Under the pieces are notes generated by a model that had not been told where the DNA came from, made no database searches, and worked only from the letters and a program-made list of their open reading frames with translations. DNA of 64,000 nt from Longimicrobium sp. (GTDB lineage Bacteria > Gemmatimonadota > Gemmatimonadetes > Longimicrobiales > Longimicrobiaceae), in contig DASVQP010000018.1 of the NCBI GenBank assembly GCA_036389135.1, forward strand, positions 1 through 64,000, given 5' to 3'. Position 1 is the stretch's first letter, and each line of letters opens with the position of its first letter. Below, piece after piece: positions 35,677 through 44,674 of the stretch. The translations under genes were made by a program, and so were the position numbers.

Positions 35677-36861
35677 TCAGTCGAGGTCGACGTACTTGAG
35701 GCCGCTGCCGGTGTTGAACAGCACCACGCTCTCGTCGCCGCTGAGCGTGCCGTCCTGGCGGAGGCGCGCGACGGCGGCGGCGGTAGCGGCGCCCTCGGGC
35801 GCGGCAAAGATGCCGGTGAGGGCGCCCATGATGGGCGTCCACTCGCGCATCTCCTCGTCGGGAACGGCGACGCCCGCGCCGCCGGAGGCTCGGACCGCGT
35901 CCAGGATCAGGAAGTCGCCCACCGCGCGCGGCACCCGCAGGCCCGAGGCGTAGGTGTGCGCGCCCTGCCAGGGCTCGGCGTGGGCGGCGCCCTCCTCCCA
36001 TGCGCGGATGATGGGTGCGCAGCCGCTGGCCTGCACCGTGATCATCCGCGGGCGGTGCGAGCCGATCCAGCCGAGCCGCTCCATCTCGTCGAACGCCTTC
36101 CACATCCCCACCAGCCCGGTGCCGCCGCCGGTGGGGTAGACGATCACGTCCGGCAGCGTCCACCCGAACTGCTCGGCGATCTCGTAGCCCATCGTCTTCT
36201 TCCCCTCCACCCGGTACGGCTCCTTGAGGGTCGAGAGGTCGAACCAGCCGTGCTCCCGCGCGCCCTCCGCCACGCGCACGCCGCAGTCGGTGATGAGCCC
36301 GTCCAGCAGCTCCAGGTCGGCGCCCAGGGCGCGGATCTCCTGGATGATGGGGACGGGCGTGTCGCGGGGCACCACGATGTGGGCGCGCATCCCCGCGGCG
36401 GCGGCGTAGGCGGCGGTGGCGCTACCCGCGTTGCCCGCCGAGGGAAGCGCCACTTCGCGGATCCCCAGCTCCCTGGCGCGCGATATGGCCATGCACAGGC
36501 CGCGCGCCTTGAACGACGCGGTGGGGTTCTGGCCCTCGTCCTTGACCCACACGCGCCCCACGCCCAGCCGCTCCGCCAGCCGCGGCGTCTCGATGAGCGG
36601 GGTCCACCCCTCGCCGAGGCGCACGGCGTTGGCGGGGTCGCGCACGGGGAGTAGCTCGGCGTAGCGCCACAGGTCGGCGGGGCGGCCGCGCAGATCCTCG
36701 CGCTTCAGCCGCGCCCCGATCGCCTCCAGGTCGTAGCGCGGGTAGAGCGGCTTCTCGCAGCATTGCGAGAGACGGTGGTGCGCCTCGCTGGCGTACTCGG
36801 CGCCGCAGCGGGTGCATTCCAGGTGCGTGGCGCCGCCGGCGGGGATGGTGTTGGTGGTCAT
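35677..36861 (-). CDS. thrC: Threonine synthase
   Basis: The 394-residue PLP enzyme turns O-phosphohomoserine into threonine. An N-terminal zinc-ribbon-like region (CTRCGAEY ... CCEKPLYPRYDL) is typical of the plant/archaeal-type threonine synthases. The PLP lysine lies in NPTASFKARG, and the phosphate loop in LPSAGNAGSATAAY. VYPTGGGTGLVGMWKAF supplies further PLP-binding residues. The start at 36861 is set by the zinc-ribbon N-terminus. hom and thrB are not nearby. Confidence 0.93.
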   Translation of the reverse strand: MTTNTIPAGGATHLECTRCGAEYASEAHHRLSQCCEKPLYPRYDLEAIGARLKREDLRGRPADLWRYAELLPVRDPANAVRLGEGWTPLIETPRLAERLGVGRVWVKDEGQNPTASFKARGLCMAISRARELGIREVALPSAGNAGSATAAYAAAAGMRAHIVVPRDTPVPIIQEIRALGADLELLDGLITDCGVRVAEGAREHGWFDLSTLKEPYRVEGKKTMGYEIAEQFGWTLPDVIVYPTGGGTGLVGMWKAFDEMERLGWIGSHRPRMITVQASGCAPIIRAWEEGAAHAEPWQGAHTYASGLRVPRAVGDFLILDAVRASGGAGVAVPDEEMREWTPIMGALTGIFAAPEGAATAAAVARLRQDGTLSGDESVVLFNTGSGLKYVDLD

Positions 36862-36912
36862 GCGGGTTGTTTCGGGGTGAAGGCTGGTTAGGCAACTTGG
36901 GCACCTGGACCC

Positions 36913-36965
36913 GGGCGAGTGAACTCGCGGCAACAACAGCACAAAGTCCGCCTGCGCGGACTCGG
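36913..36965 (-). repeat. REP unit, left boundary of the transposase gene
   Basis: GGGCGAGTGAACTCGC hairpin, CAACAACAGCAC spacer and AGTCCGC-CTGC-GCGGACT hairpin. It is the reverse complement of 37448-37500 except for about two bases, one of them in a loop. Confidence 0.92.
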
Positions 36966-36979
36966 CTTCGAGATTCGCG

Positions 36980-37402
36980 TTAGGGGCCTTGGCTAGAGCC
37001 CAGCTCAAGGGTTTGGTGTACCTGGCCGGCGCGGTGCCGCTGTTCCTGGTTGGCGATGTAGTCGCGCGCTTGCGGGACGAGGCGCTTGGATACCGCGAAG
37101 GCGCCGTACGCTCCCTGCCACTTGAACACGAAGTCCTTCGGGATCGCGTGGTTCGCCATGTGAGACGACACACCCTTGAGCTGCTGGACGAGGTACGAGA
37201 CCGAGATCGTCGGCGGCGTCCTCACCAGAAGGTGGACGTGGTCCTCGACGCCGCCAATGGCGAGCAGGTCCACCCGGAGGCGGGTGCACTCCGCCTGCAG
37301 GCAATCGTAGACCTGCGGCATCACCACCGGCGTCAGCATCGGTAGGCGGTCCCACGTGGCCCAAACCAGATGCAGGTAAAGCTGCGTATACGGCGCCCTC
37401 AC
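36980..37402 (-). CDS. REP-associated tyrosine transposase (IS200 TnpA-like)
   Basis: The 140-residue protein matches the Y1/HUH transposase fold: an N-terminal strand-helix YLHLVWATWDRLPML, the HUH metal motif VEDHVHLLVRTPP near residues 53-65, a dimer helix VSYLVQQLKGVSSHMANH, and the presumed nucleophile Tyr in RDYIANQEQRH. No tnpB or IS200-type left/right end was found; instead inverted 53-nt REP units lie 15 bases from its stop and 46 bases from its start. That arrangement is known for RAYT genes and suggests domestication or non-autonomous spread of REP units. Confidence 0.9.
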   Translation of the reverse strand: MRAPYTQLYLHLVWATWDRLPMLTPVVMPQVYDCLQAECTRLRVDLLAIGGVEDHVHLLVRTPPTISVSYLVQQLKGVSSHMANHAIPKDFVFKWQGAYGAFAVSKRLVPQARDYIANQEQRHRAGQVHQTLELGSSQGP

Positions 37403-37447
37403 GATCCCCTCCCGGCTCGGGTTTCGCGGCTCGCGAGGATCTCTCCC

Positions 37448-37500
37448 CCGAGTCCGCGAAGGCGGACTTCGTGCTGTTGTTGCCGCGAGTTCACTCGCCC
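37448..37500 (+). repeat. REP unit, right boundary of the transposase gene
   Basis: AGTCCGC-GAAG-GCGGACT hairpin, GTGCTGTTGTTGCC spacer and GCGAGTTCACTCGC hairpin. Together with 36913-36965 it makes nearly perfect terminal inverted repeats around the transposase. Confidence 0.92.
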
Positions 37501-37620
37501 CAGCAGCCGGGGCACCCCCGGCTGCTCCGCCTCACTCCCGAATACCCCGCCTCCGGCCCCCCATCTCCCGATCGCCACAACACCGCCACCTTCGCTCCCA
37601 CACGTTCGGCTCCAGGCGCT

Positions 37621-38316
37621 TCACCGCCGCGCGGGCCTCGACGCCAGGACCGATTCTGCCGGGCCGCCGCAGGTGGTGCAGCGGTCGTGGGAGCCCTCTT
37701 CCCAGCGGGAGCAGGCGGCGCAGAGCGTGACCAGGCGGCCCTCTTCTTCCGTGGCGGCGGGGAGGAGGAAGGCGGTGCCGTCCTCGCCCACTGCGCGCAG
37801 GGAGGGGCCGGTGTAGAAGTGCGCAAGCAGGTCGCGCACGTCCACTTCCGCGGCGTTGGTGATCACGTCCTCGCGCGTGACGGCGGTGCGGTTGCGGAAG
37901 CGGGCGCGCTCCGCCGTCCAGGTGCGCTCCACCTGCGGCTCGGGCTCCATCTTCATCGTGAGGCCGCGCGTTTCCAGGGTGTACGACGCCGAGAGCCGCC
38001 GCCGGAGCCGCTCGGCGGCGCGCTCCACTTCGGGGCCGGGGGCGAGCTGGCGGCGATTGGCGGGGTGGATCGAGGGGTCGCAAAAGATGGTGGAGCGGGC
38101 GTGCGACCAGAGGGCGGTCTTCAGGTCGCCGACGTCGGTCTCGACGACGGCGGTGTAGTCGAAGGGGCGGTCCACCGGCCCGATCTCGATGCGCGCTCCC
38201 TGCACTCCCGGCGCGTCCTGGAGCGCGTCGAAGAGGGCGCCGGCCAGCAGCTCGCGGCGCTCCGCGGGGGTGAGCGGGCACCAGAGGTCGGGATCGAGGA
38301 GCTCGGGATACGACAT
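37621..38316 (-). CDS. Unknown protein with C-terminal zinc ribbon
   Basis: The 231-residue cytoplasmic protein begins MSYPELLDPDLWCPLT. A segment with KMEPEPQVERTWTAERARFRNRTAVTREDVI is charged and mixed alpha/beta. The C-terminus has CAACSRWEEGSHDRCTTCGG, two CxxC pairs that would bind zinc. No family is recognised. The start at 38316 is chosen as the first ATG after the upstream frame region, with GATACG before it and no strong ribosome binding site. It lies between the FAD oxidoreductase and the REP unit. Confidence 0.78.
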   Translation of the reverse strand: MSYPELLDPDLWCPLTPAERRELLAGALFDALQDAPGVQGARIEIGPVDRPFDYTAVVETDVGDLKTALWSHARSTIFCDPSIHPANRRQLAPGPEVERAAERLRRRLSASYTLETRGLTMKMEPEPQVERTWTAERARFRNRTAVTREDVITNAAEVDVRDLLAHFYTGPSLRAVGEDGTAFLLPAATEEEGRLVTLCAACSRWEEGSHDRCTTCGGPAESVLASRPARR

Positions 38317-38477
38317 CGTCAGTCGGGCGGTTGCGCGTGGGTGGATCGAGCGCGCAAATGTATCCCGCGCCGGGACTTCCCGCCAACGACGGCGCATGAC
38401 CAGGGCACGGGCAGCCACGTGGAACTGCCCCTGCCTGTGCCTCTGCGGGGCGCGGGGGTCAAGGTGGGGGGGAGGGT

Positions 38478-38501
38478 GGGCGCGATGGATCGCGCCCCTA
38501 C
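38478..38501 (-). repeat. GTAGGGGCGCGA hairpin repeat, copy 2
   Basis: On the minus strand GTAGGGGCGCGATCC...GCGCCC; its TAG (38498-38500) is the stop codon of the FAD oxidoreductase gene. Confidence 0.85.
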
Positions 38502-39826
38502 GGCGAAATGCGGCGCAGCAGACGCTCGGCGGCTTCCAGGCCGGCGGCGACGGCGCCCTCGACGTTGGGGGCGTACAGGTAGTCGCCGGCGAGGGCGATG
38601 GGGGCGTTTTCCTCGAGCGCGCCGCCGCGGGCGGATCGGAGGTGGGCGAGGTAGCCGGGATAGAAGAGCGTCCACCCGTGCTCCCACGGGTAGACGCGTG
38701 CGTCGCGGACGGTGCGGGCCAGGCCGGGCAGTGCCCCCTCCAGCTCGGGAAGGACGGCGCGGAGGGCGTCTTCGGGGGCTGCGCCGCGCAGCGCCTCGCC
38801 GGCGGCGGGGGTGGGGATCACCAGGAGGAGCCCGCGCCCGGCCGGCACCACGTCCGCGCCCTTGTTCTCCTCCGCGCAGGCGGCGGCGACCACGCGCGTC
38901 TCGCCACGCGGAAAGGAGAGGCCGAAGAAGCGCCCCGGTACCGGCCGGTCCAGGAGGAGCGCCACCGTAGCCGTCGGGCGCACGCGCACGCGGGCCAGCC
39001 ACTCCGCCGCCCTCGGAAGCGCATCGCCCAGCAGACGCAGCGCGGCCGGCGCGGGGACGGCTACGACGGCGGCATCGAAGCGGTCGGTCCACCCATCGCC
39101 GCTCAGCTCCACGCCCGCGCCCGCGCGCGCGACGGAGTGGACGGCGCGGCCGGTGTGGAGCACTCCCCCGCCCCGCTCCACCGCCGCCGCAACCGCATCG
39201 CAGAAGCCGCCCGCACCGCCGCGCATGGCGAGCACCTGCAGCGTGAGCCCCTGCCTGGAAAGCGCGTGGTAGAAGCCGGCGCTCGCCTCCTCCGACCCGG
39301 TGCCGTAGAGGGTTGCGAGGAGGGGGTGGACGAGGAGATCCACGAAGTCGCGCCCCAGCTCGCGCGCGCCCCAGGCCGACGCGGATTCGCCGTCCAGCCC
39401 GACACCGGCGGCGCGCTCCAGGGCGTCGAGGTCGAGCGAGGGGCCGTGGCGCTGGAGGAAGGGGAGGTACTGCGCGCCCAGCCGCAGCTTCAGCGCGACC
39501 GGCAATGCCCCGGACGCCAGCATGCTGGTGGGCGAGCCGTACACCACCTCGTGTGCGCGCCCCTTGCGCCAGAGCGCGTCCCGCCCCGGCGCGCGCACCA
39601 TCCGCTCCCCCGCCCCCACCTCCGCGAGCACCGCGAGGACGCGGCGGTAGAGGGTGCCGAACAGCTGCGCCCCCGTGTCGATGCGGTACCCGTCCACCAC
39701 CTCGGTGCGGGTGCGCCCCCCGATGCGACCCTCCGCCTCAAAGAGCTCCACCGACGCCCCATCCCGCACCAGCCGCCACGCCGCGCACATCCCGGCGGGG
39801 CCGCCACCGATCACCGCAATCTTCAT
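38498..39826 (-). CDS. FAD-dependent oxidoreductase, HemY/PDS-like
   Basis: The 442-residue flavoprotein opens with the dinucleotide-binding motif MKIAVIGGGPAGMCAAWRL, then EAEGRIGGRTRT, typical of the amine oxidase/protoporphyrinogen oxidase/phytoene desaturase superfamily (PF01593). The C-terminal FAD motif is APNVEGAVAAGLEAAERLL. No haem or carotenoid genes are adjacent, so the substrate is unknown. The stop codon is contributed by a hairpin repeat. It is divergent from the tldD-like gene. Confidence 0.88.
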   Translation of the reverse strand: MKIAVIGGGPAGMCAAWRLVRDGASVELFEAEGRIGGRTRTEVVDGYRIDTGAQLFGTLYRRVLAVLAEVGAGERMVRAPGRDALWRKGRAHEVVYGSPTSMLASGALPVALKLRLGAQYLPFLQRHGPSLDLDALERAAGVGLDGESASAWGARELGRDFVDLLVHPLLATLYGTGSEEASAGFYHALSRQGLTLQVLAMRGGAGGFCDAVAAAVERGGGVLHTGRAVHSVARAGAGVELSGDGWTDRFDAAVVAVPAPAALRLLGDALPRAAEWLARVRVRPTATVALLLDRPVPGRFFGLSFPRGETRVVAAACAEENKGADVVPAGRGLLLVIPTPAAGEALRGAAPEDALRAVLPELEGALPGLARTVRDARVYPWEHGWTLFYPGYLAHLRSARGGALEENAPIALAGDYLYAPNVEGAVAAGLEAAERLLRRISP

Positions 39827-39857
39827 CGCCCGGAAAGTTGGAGTGCCGCATCCAAAA

Positions 39858-39889
39858 ACGCACTGACGCACTCACGCACGAACGCACTT
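39858..39889. repeat. Four tandem octamers ACGCACTN
   Basis: ACGCACTG, ACGCACTC, ACGCACGA and ACGCACTT are arranged head to tail in the divergent interval between the FAD oxidoreductase and tldD-like genes. Confidence 0.8.
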
Positions 39890-39967
39890 CCCATGCACAC
39901 TTGCTCCGTTCGAACGCCCGATCCATATTGCTAAGATCTTACCACACACCTCCCAAAGCGAACTCTG

Positions 39968-41572
39968 ATGAAACGCAGAGACTTCCTCGTGCAGGGCACC
40001 GCGCTGGCCGCGGGCTCGGTCCTGCTGCCGGGGCTGGCCAGGGCGCATGCGCCGGTGCTGGAGATGGACGATCCGCAGGTGAAGGAGCTGGCGATGCGCG
40101 CGGTGGATGCCGCCCGCCGCGCCGGCGCCAGCTACGCGGACGTGCGCATCTCCCGCAACCGCACGCAGGCCGTGGGCACCCGCGAGCGGCAGATCACCTT
40201 CTTCAACGACGGCGAGACCTACGGGTTCGGCGTGCGCGTGCTGGCCAACGGCTCGTGGGGCTTCGCCGCGTCGCGCGACCTGACGGCGGACGAGGTGGAG
40301 CGCGTCGCCCGGCAGGCCGTGTCGCAGGCGCGCGCCAGCGCCGCGGCCCAGCGGCGGCCGGTGGAGCTGGCCCCGGGCGAGCGGTACCCGGACGCCACCT
40401 GGACATCGCCGGTGCAGACCGACCCGTTCAACGTACCCATCGAGGAAAAGGTGGCGCTGCTGCTGGCCGCCAACGAGGCCGCGCTCAAGGTGCAGGGCGC
40501 CCGCTTCGTGAACTCGTCGATGTTCTTCCTCAAGGAAGAGAAGACGTTCGCCAACACGGACGGCTCGTACATCGCGCAGACGATCTACCGCTCGTTCCCG
40601 CAGCTGAACGTGACGGCGGTGTCGCCCGACATGTCTGACTTCCAGAGCCGGCGCTCCAGCGACATCGCGCCCATGGGGCTGGGCTACGAGCACGTGCGCA
40701 ACTCGCGCCTGGTGGAGAACGCGCCGCGCTGGGCCGAGGACGCGGTCAAGAAGCTCACGGCCAAGGCGGTGCAGCCGGGGCGCTACGACCTGGTGCTCCT
40801 TCCCACGCACCTCTGGCTGACGATCCACGAGTCGATCGCGCACCCCACCGAGCTGGACCGCATCATGGGGTTCGAGGCGAACTACGCCGGCACCTCGTTC
40901 ATCTACCCGATCCGGGACTTCCTGGGCAAGTTCCGCTACGGGCCGGAGTTCATGAACGTGCAGGGCGAGCGCTCCACGCCGGGCGGGCTGTCGACGGTGG
41001 CGTACGACGACGAGGGGATACGGCCGGACGAGTACCTGATCATCAAGAACGGGGTGATCAACGACCTGCAGACCACGCGCGAGCAGGCGCCGATGCTGGC
41101 CGACTGGTACCGCCAGCAGGGGAAGCCGGTGCGCAGCCACGGCAACTCGTACTCGCAGAGCTGGGCGGACGTGCAGTTCCAGCGCATGCCCAACGTCAAC
41201 CTGCTGCCGGACACGGTCAAGGACACCTCGGTGGAGGAGCTGGTGTCGGGGATCCAGGACGGCATCCTGATCGACGGCGACGGCTCGTTCTCCATCGACC
41301 AGCAGCGCTACAACGCGCAGTTCGGCGGGCAGACCTTCCAGGAGATCAAGAACGGGAGGATCACGGGCCCGCTCAAGGACGTGGCGTACCAGATGAGGAC
41401 CCCCGAGTTCTGGAACGGGATGGACGCCATCGGCGGGCGCAGCACCTACTTCCTGGGCGGCGCCTTCAACGACGGCAAGGGGCAGCCCTCGCAGTCCAAC
41501 GCCGTGTCGCACGGCTCCCCCGCGGCTCGGTTCCGCAAGGTCAACGTGATCAACACCGGACGGAAGGCCTAA
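39968..41572 (+). CDS. TldD-family metallopeptidase with Tat signal
   Basis: The 534-residue protein begins with a twin-arginine signal (MKRRDFLVQGTALAAGSVLLP), so unlike E. coli TldD it is probably exported folded. The TldD fold is shown by the motifs YADVRISRNRTQAVGTRER, the zinc motif HESIAH near residue 289 and FMNVQGERS. TldD pairs with PmbA/TldE to trim peptides such as microcin precursors in E. coli. The stop is followed after 3 bases by the pmbA-like gene, so the pair forms one operon. Confidence 0.92.
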   Translation: MKRRDFLVQGTALAAGSVLLPGLARAHAPVLEMDDPQVKELAMRAVDAARRAGASYADVRISRNRTQAVGTRERQITFFNDGETYGFGVRVLANGSWGFAASRDLTADEVERVARQAVSQARASAAAQRRPVELAPGERYPDATWTSPVQTDPFNVPIEEKVALLLAANEAALKVQGARFVNSSMFFLKEEKTFANTDGSYIAQTIYRSFPQLNVTAVSPDMSDFQSRRSSDIAPMGLGYEHVRNSRLVENAPRWAEDAVKKLTAKAVQPGRYDLVLLPTHLWLTIHESIAHPTELDRIMGFEANYAGTSFIYPIRDFLGKFRYGPEFMNVQGERSTPGGLSTVAYDDEGIRPDEYLIIKNGVINDLQTTREQAPMLADWYRQQGKPVRSHGNSYSQSWADVQFQRMPNVNLLPDTVKDTSVEELVSGIQDGILIDGDGSFSIDQQRYNAQFGGQTFQEIKNGRITGPLKDVAYQMRTPEFWNGMDAIGGRSTYFLGGAFNDGKGQPSQSNAVSHGSPAARFRKVNVINTGRKA

Positions 41573-41575
41573 GCC

Positions 41576-42931
41576 ATGGCGCAGCAGAGCAAATACTTCT
41601 CGCGCGAAGAGATGCAGCGCCTGGCGCAGCGGGCGCTGGGCTTCTCCACGGCCGACGAGGCGCGCGTCAACATCCAGAGCGGGGTGCGCGGCAACACCCG
41701 CTTCGCCGTGAACCAGATCTCCACCGGCGGCGACGTCTACGACGCCACGCTGACCTTCACCAGCGCCTTTGGTAAAAAGGTGGCCAGCGCCACCACCAAC
41801 CGCTTCGACGACGAGTCGCTGCGCGCGGTGGTGCAGACCAGTGAGCGGCTGGCGCGGCTGGTGCCCGAGGACCCGGAGTACCTGGGCGAGCTGGGGCCGC
41901 AGCAGTACCCGAACGCCACCCCCTTCTTCCAGTCGACCGCCAACCTGACCCCTGAGGCTCGCGCCGCCGCGGTCAACGCGATCACGCGCCCGGCCGCGAC
42001 GCGCAACCTGGTGGCGACCGGCTTCCTGGACATGGTGGTGGGGTCGCAGGCGGTGGCCACCAAGAAGGGGCTCTTCGCCTACCAGGCCGGCACGGAGACG
42101 AACCTGACCACCACCGTGCGCACGCCGGACGGCACGGGGTCAGGCTGGGCGGGCGTAGGGCAGAACGACTGGAGCAAGGTGGACCCGGCGCAGCTCGCGG
42201 ACCGCGCGATCCGCAAGGCCGAGCTGTCCAGGAACGCCAAGGCGGTTGAGCCCGGCAAGTGGACGGTGATCCTGGAGCCGACCGCCGTCGCCAACCTGGT
42301 GCAGCTCATGACGTTCGCCATGGACGCGCGCTCGGCGGACGAGGGGCGCTCCTTCTTCTCGAAGCAGGGGGGAGGCAACAAGATCGGGGAGAAGTTCCTG
42401 GACCCACGCGTCTCCATCTACTCGGACCCGTCGGACCCGCAGATCTTCAGCTCGGCGTTCAACGGCCAGGGGCTTCCCAACCGCCGCATGCAGTGGGTGG
42501 AGAGCGGCGTCCTGCGGAACCTGCAGTACAGCCGCTTCTGGGCGCAGAAGCAGGGGCGCGAGCCGACGGGCTTCGCGGACGGCTTCTACATGTCGGGCGG
42601 CAACGCGACCATCGACCAGATGATCGCCTCCACGGAGCGCGGGCTGCTGGTTACGCGCCTGTGGTACATCCGCCCGGTGGACCCGCGCACGATCCTGTAC
42701 ACGGGCCTCACCCGCGACGGCACCTTTCTGGTGGAGAACGGCCGCATCACCAGCGCGGTCAAGAACCTGCGCTGGAACGAGTCGCCGATCTTCATGCTCA
42801 ACAACATCGAGGCGATGTCTGCCCCGGTGCGTGTGAGCGCCTCGGAGTCGGGCGAGGCGGGCTCGGCGGTCACCGTCCCCGCCATCAAAGCCCGCGACTT
42901 CACCTTCACGTCGCTCTCCGACGCGGTGTAG
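41576..42931 (+). CDS. PmbA/TldE-family protein
   Basis: The 451-residue protein pairs with the preceding TldD. It has the family pattern [47 protein letters not shown] and [30 protein letters not shown]. The zinc motif is lacking, as expected for the TldE partner, which completes the active site and cleft. It has no obvious signal peptide of its own and might travel with TldD by hitchhiking on its Tat signal; this is inference. Confidence 0.9.
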   Translation: MAQQSKYFSREEMQRLAQRALGFSTADEARVNIQSGVRGNTRFAVNQISTGGDVYDATLTFTSAFGKKVASATTNRFDDESLRAVVQTSERLARLVPEDPEYLGELGPQQYPNATPFFQSTANLTPEARAAAVNAITRPAATRNLVATGFLDMVVGSQAVATKKGLFAYQAGTETNLTTTVRTPDGTGSGWAGVGQNDWSKVDPAQLADRAIRKAELSRNAKAVEPGKWTVILEPTAVANLVQLMTFAMDARSADEGRSFFSKQGGGNKIGEKFLDPRVSIYSDPSDPQIFSSAFNGQGLPNRRMQWVESGVLRNLQYSRFWAQKQGREPTGFADGFYMSGGNATIDQMIASTERGLLVTRLWYIRPVDPRTILYTGLTRDGTFLVENGRITSAVKNLRWNESPIFMLNNIEAMSAPVRVSASESGEAGSAVTVPAIKARDFTFTSLSDAV

Positions 42932-42993
42932 CGCTGGCTGGCTGACGCGGAACGGGGCACCCGGCATAGCGCTGGGTGCCCCGTTTCGTTGAA

Positions 42994-43091
42994 GCCTCAC
43001 ACAGAGCCACAGAGGGGACCGACAAGAACAGAAGAGGTTCGGTTCCGTTCCTCTGCGTCTTGTCGTCACCTCTGTGTTCTCTGTGTGAGGC
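42994..43091. repeat. CACAGAG-type inverted repeat, copy 5
   Basis: Arms GCCTCACACAGAG and CTCTGTGTGAGGC flank a pyrimidine-rich middle. It lies between the convergent pmbA-like and pspA genes. Confidence 0.9.
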
Positions 43092-43105
43092 TGCCGTTCC
43101 CTGCC

Positions 43106-43978
43106 CTACACCGTCCCCCGCTCCTTCGCTTCCAGCGCGTCGAACTCGTCCACGAGCTCGGCGTCGCTGACGTTGTCCTGCGCGGCGGCGGGGGAGGCGG
43201 GCGCGGCGGCGGCGGCAGGGTCGCCGGTGCCGAGCTGGAGCGAGGCCTGCCCGTTGGTGAGCGCGGGCGCCGGCGTCGACGAAGCGGCCGGGGCAGAGGG
43301 GAGAAGGCCCATCTGCTGCTTCATCTCCAGCAGCTTGAAGTCCACGCTGTCGCCACCCGCGGCCTGCAGCGCCTTGAACTCGCGCTCCAGCGAGTCGCCG
43401 CTCAGGTCGTCGCTCACCGCTGCGGCGGCCAGGGCCTGGCGCTCGTTGTCCTCGATCTTCGCCGCCATCCGGTCGAAGGCGTCGAAGGCAGACGCATCCG
43501 ACAGGCCGGACATCGTCTCGTGGATGCGCTTCTGCGCCTCTGCGCGCTTCTGCTGCGCGATCAGGAGGTTCTTCTTGCGCGTCGCCTCCTGGATCTTGTC
43601 GCTCAGCTGCCGCAGTGCGTCGCGCAGGCGCTGCGTGTCCGCCTCGTGCTTCTCCCAGGTGTCGTAGTACTGCTGCGCGCGGGAGGCGTGCTCCTGCTGG
43701 CGCATCAGGGCCTGGCGGGCCAGGTCGTCGCGGTCCTGGCGCACGGCGAGCATGGCGCGCTGCTCCCACTCCTGCGCCTGCTTCTGCTCGTCCTCCACCT
43801 GCTTCTTGAGCTTCGCCGCGTCGGCCATCGCATGGGCAACCTCCTGCCTCGCTCGCGCGAGCTGGTTGCGCATGTCGTCGATGACCTGGTTCAGCATCTT
43901 TTCCGGGTTTTCGGCCCGGGCGATCAGGTCGTTCATGTTCGACCGGATCAGCAGTGACAGCTTATCGAAGAGTCCCAT
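43106..43978 (-). CDS. pspA: PspA/IM30-family membrane-stress protein
   Basis: The 290-residue protein is a long helical PspA homologue: MGLFDKLSLLIRSNMNDLIARAENPEKMLNQVIDDM, followed by coiled coil to about residue 190. PspA/Vipp1 form ESCRT-III-like rods on the inner membrane to repair leaks. A 75-residue Ala/Pro-rich tail follows, ending in an acidic helix. It is the last of a three-gene operon with the YbjN-like and small coiled-coil membrane protein genes. Confidence 0.95.
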   Translation of the reverse strand: MGLFDKLSLLIRSNMNDLIARAENPEKMLNQVIDDMRNQLARARQEVAHAMADAAKLKKQVEDEQKQAQEWEQRAMLAVRQDRDDLARQALMRQQEHASRAQQYYDTWEKHEADTQRLRDALRQLSDKIQEATRKKNLLIAQQKRAEAQKRIHETMSGLSDASAFDAFDRMAAKIEDNERQALAAAAVSDDLSGDSLEREFKALQAAGGDSVDFKLLEMKQQMGLLPSAPAASSTPAPALTNGQASLQLGTGDPAAAAAPASPAAAQDNVSDAELVDEFDALEAKERGTV

Positions 43979-44002
43979 TGGGCATCAGTCGGTTCGGGGC
44001 GG

Positions 44003-44389
44003 TCAGCAGTCGCGAAAGGGCGCGAGCTGCTCCAGGTGCGACGCCATCGCCATCTGGAACGAGTCGATCACCGCCTGGAATTCGTTCTGGTCGAGGTTCT
44101 CCAGCTCCAGCGTCTCGGTGAGGACCACGTCCTCCTCCTCCAGCCCGTACGCGGCGTGCACCAGGTCCGTCGCGTTGAAGCGGAGGAGCCTCTTGTACAG
44201 ATCGGCGCAGCGGGTCTGGTCGCTGGGCACGTCCATCACCTTGAGGCGGAAGACCAGCACCGGCGGCGAGTGATGGATCACCAGCGAAGGCCCGCCTTCC
44301 GCGTGGGCCACCCACATCCCATCCTGCACTTCCTCGTGGGTCAGCTCCGAGTTGAGCAGGTACCGCTCCACATCCTCTCGCGTCACCAT
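44003..44389 (-). CDS. YbjN/CesT-like protein of the pspA operon
   Basis: The 128-residue acidic protein has a fold like YbjN or type III chaperones (MVTREDVERYLLNSELTHEEVQDGMWV, GGPSLVIHHSPPVLVFRLKVMDVP, LLRFNATDLVHAAYGLEEEDVVLTETLELENLD). YbjN-family proteins bind other proteins and affect stress and motility. It lies 24 bases before pspA and overlaps the small membrane protein gene in TGATG, so all three are translated together. Confidence 0.85.
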   Translation of the reverse strand: MVTREDVERYLLNSELTHEEVQDGMWVAHAEGGPSLVIHHSPPVLVFRLKVMDVPSDQTRCADLYKRLLRFNATDLVHAAYGLEEEDVVLTETLELENLDQNEFQAVIDSFQMAMASHLEQLAPFRDC

Positions 44390-44640
44390 CAGGCCGTCTC
44401 CTCGTTGGCGGGGGGAAGCTCCGGGGCCGGGCGGTTCTCGCCGCTCGTCAGGAGCCGCATCATGAACTGCTGTTCGTCGGTCAGGCGCACCACCTGGGCG
44501 TTCAGCTCGTCCACCTCGCCGCGAAGCCGCGCGATCTCGGCCTCGTAGTGCGGCGCGAGCGCCGGGCCGGCGGTGGACCAGCCGTGTACCCAGCGTCCCA
44601 CGATGGAGAGCACTACGATGAAGATGAGTACGCTGAACAT
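44389..44640 (-). CDS. Small membrane protein with coiled coil
   Basis: The 83-residue product has one N-terminal transmembrane helix (MFSVLIFIVVLSIVGRW) and a coiled coil (HYEAEIARLRGEVDELNAQVVRLTDEQQFMMRLL). Its layout resembles PspB, a small single-span partner in the phage-shock response, but sequence similarity is not clear. It starts the operon; its stop overlaps the YbjN-like start as TGATG. Confidence 0.82.
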   Translation of the reverse strand: MFSVLIFIVVLSIVGRWVHGWSTAGPALAPHYEAEIARLRGEVDELNAQVVRLTDEQQFMMRLLTSGENRPAPELPPANEETA

Positions 44641-44674
44641 GGTATGCGCCTACGCCGGCCCGTGGGAAGGAGTT

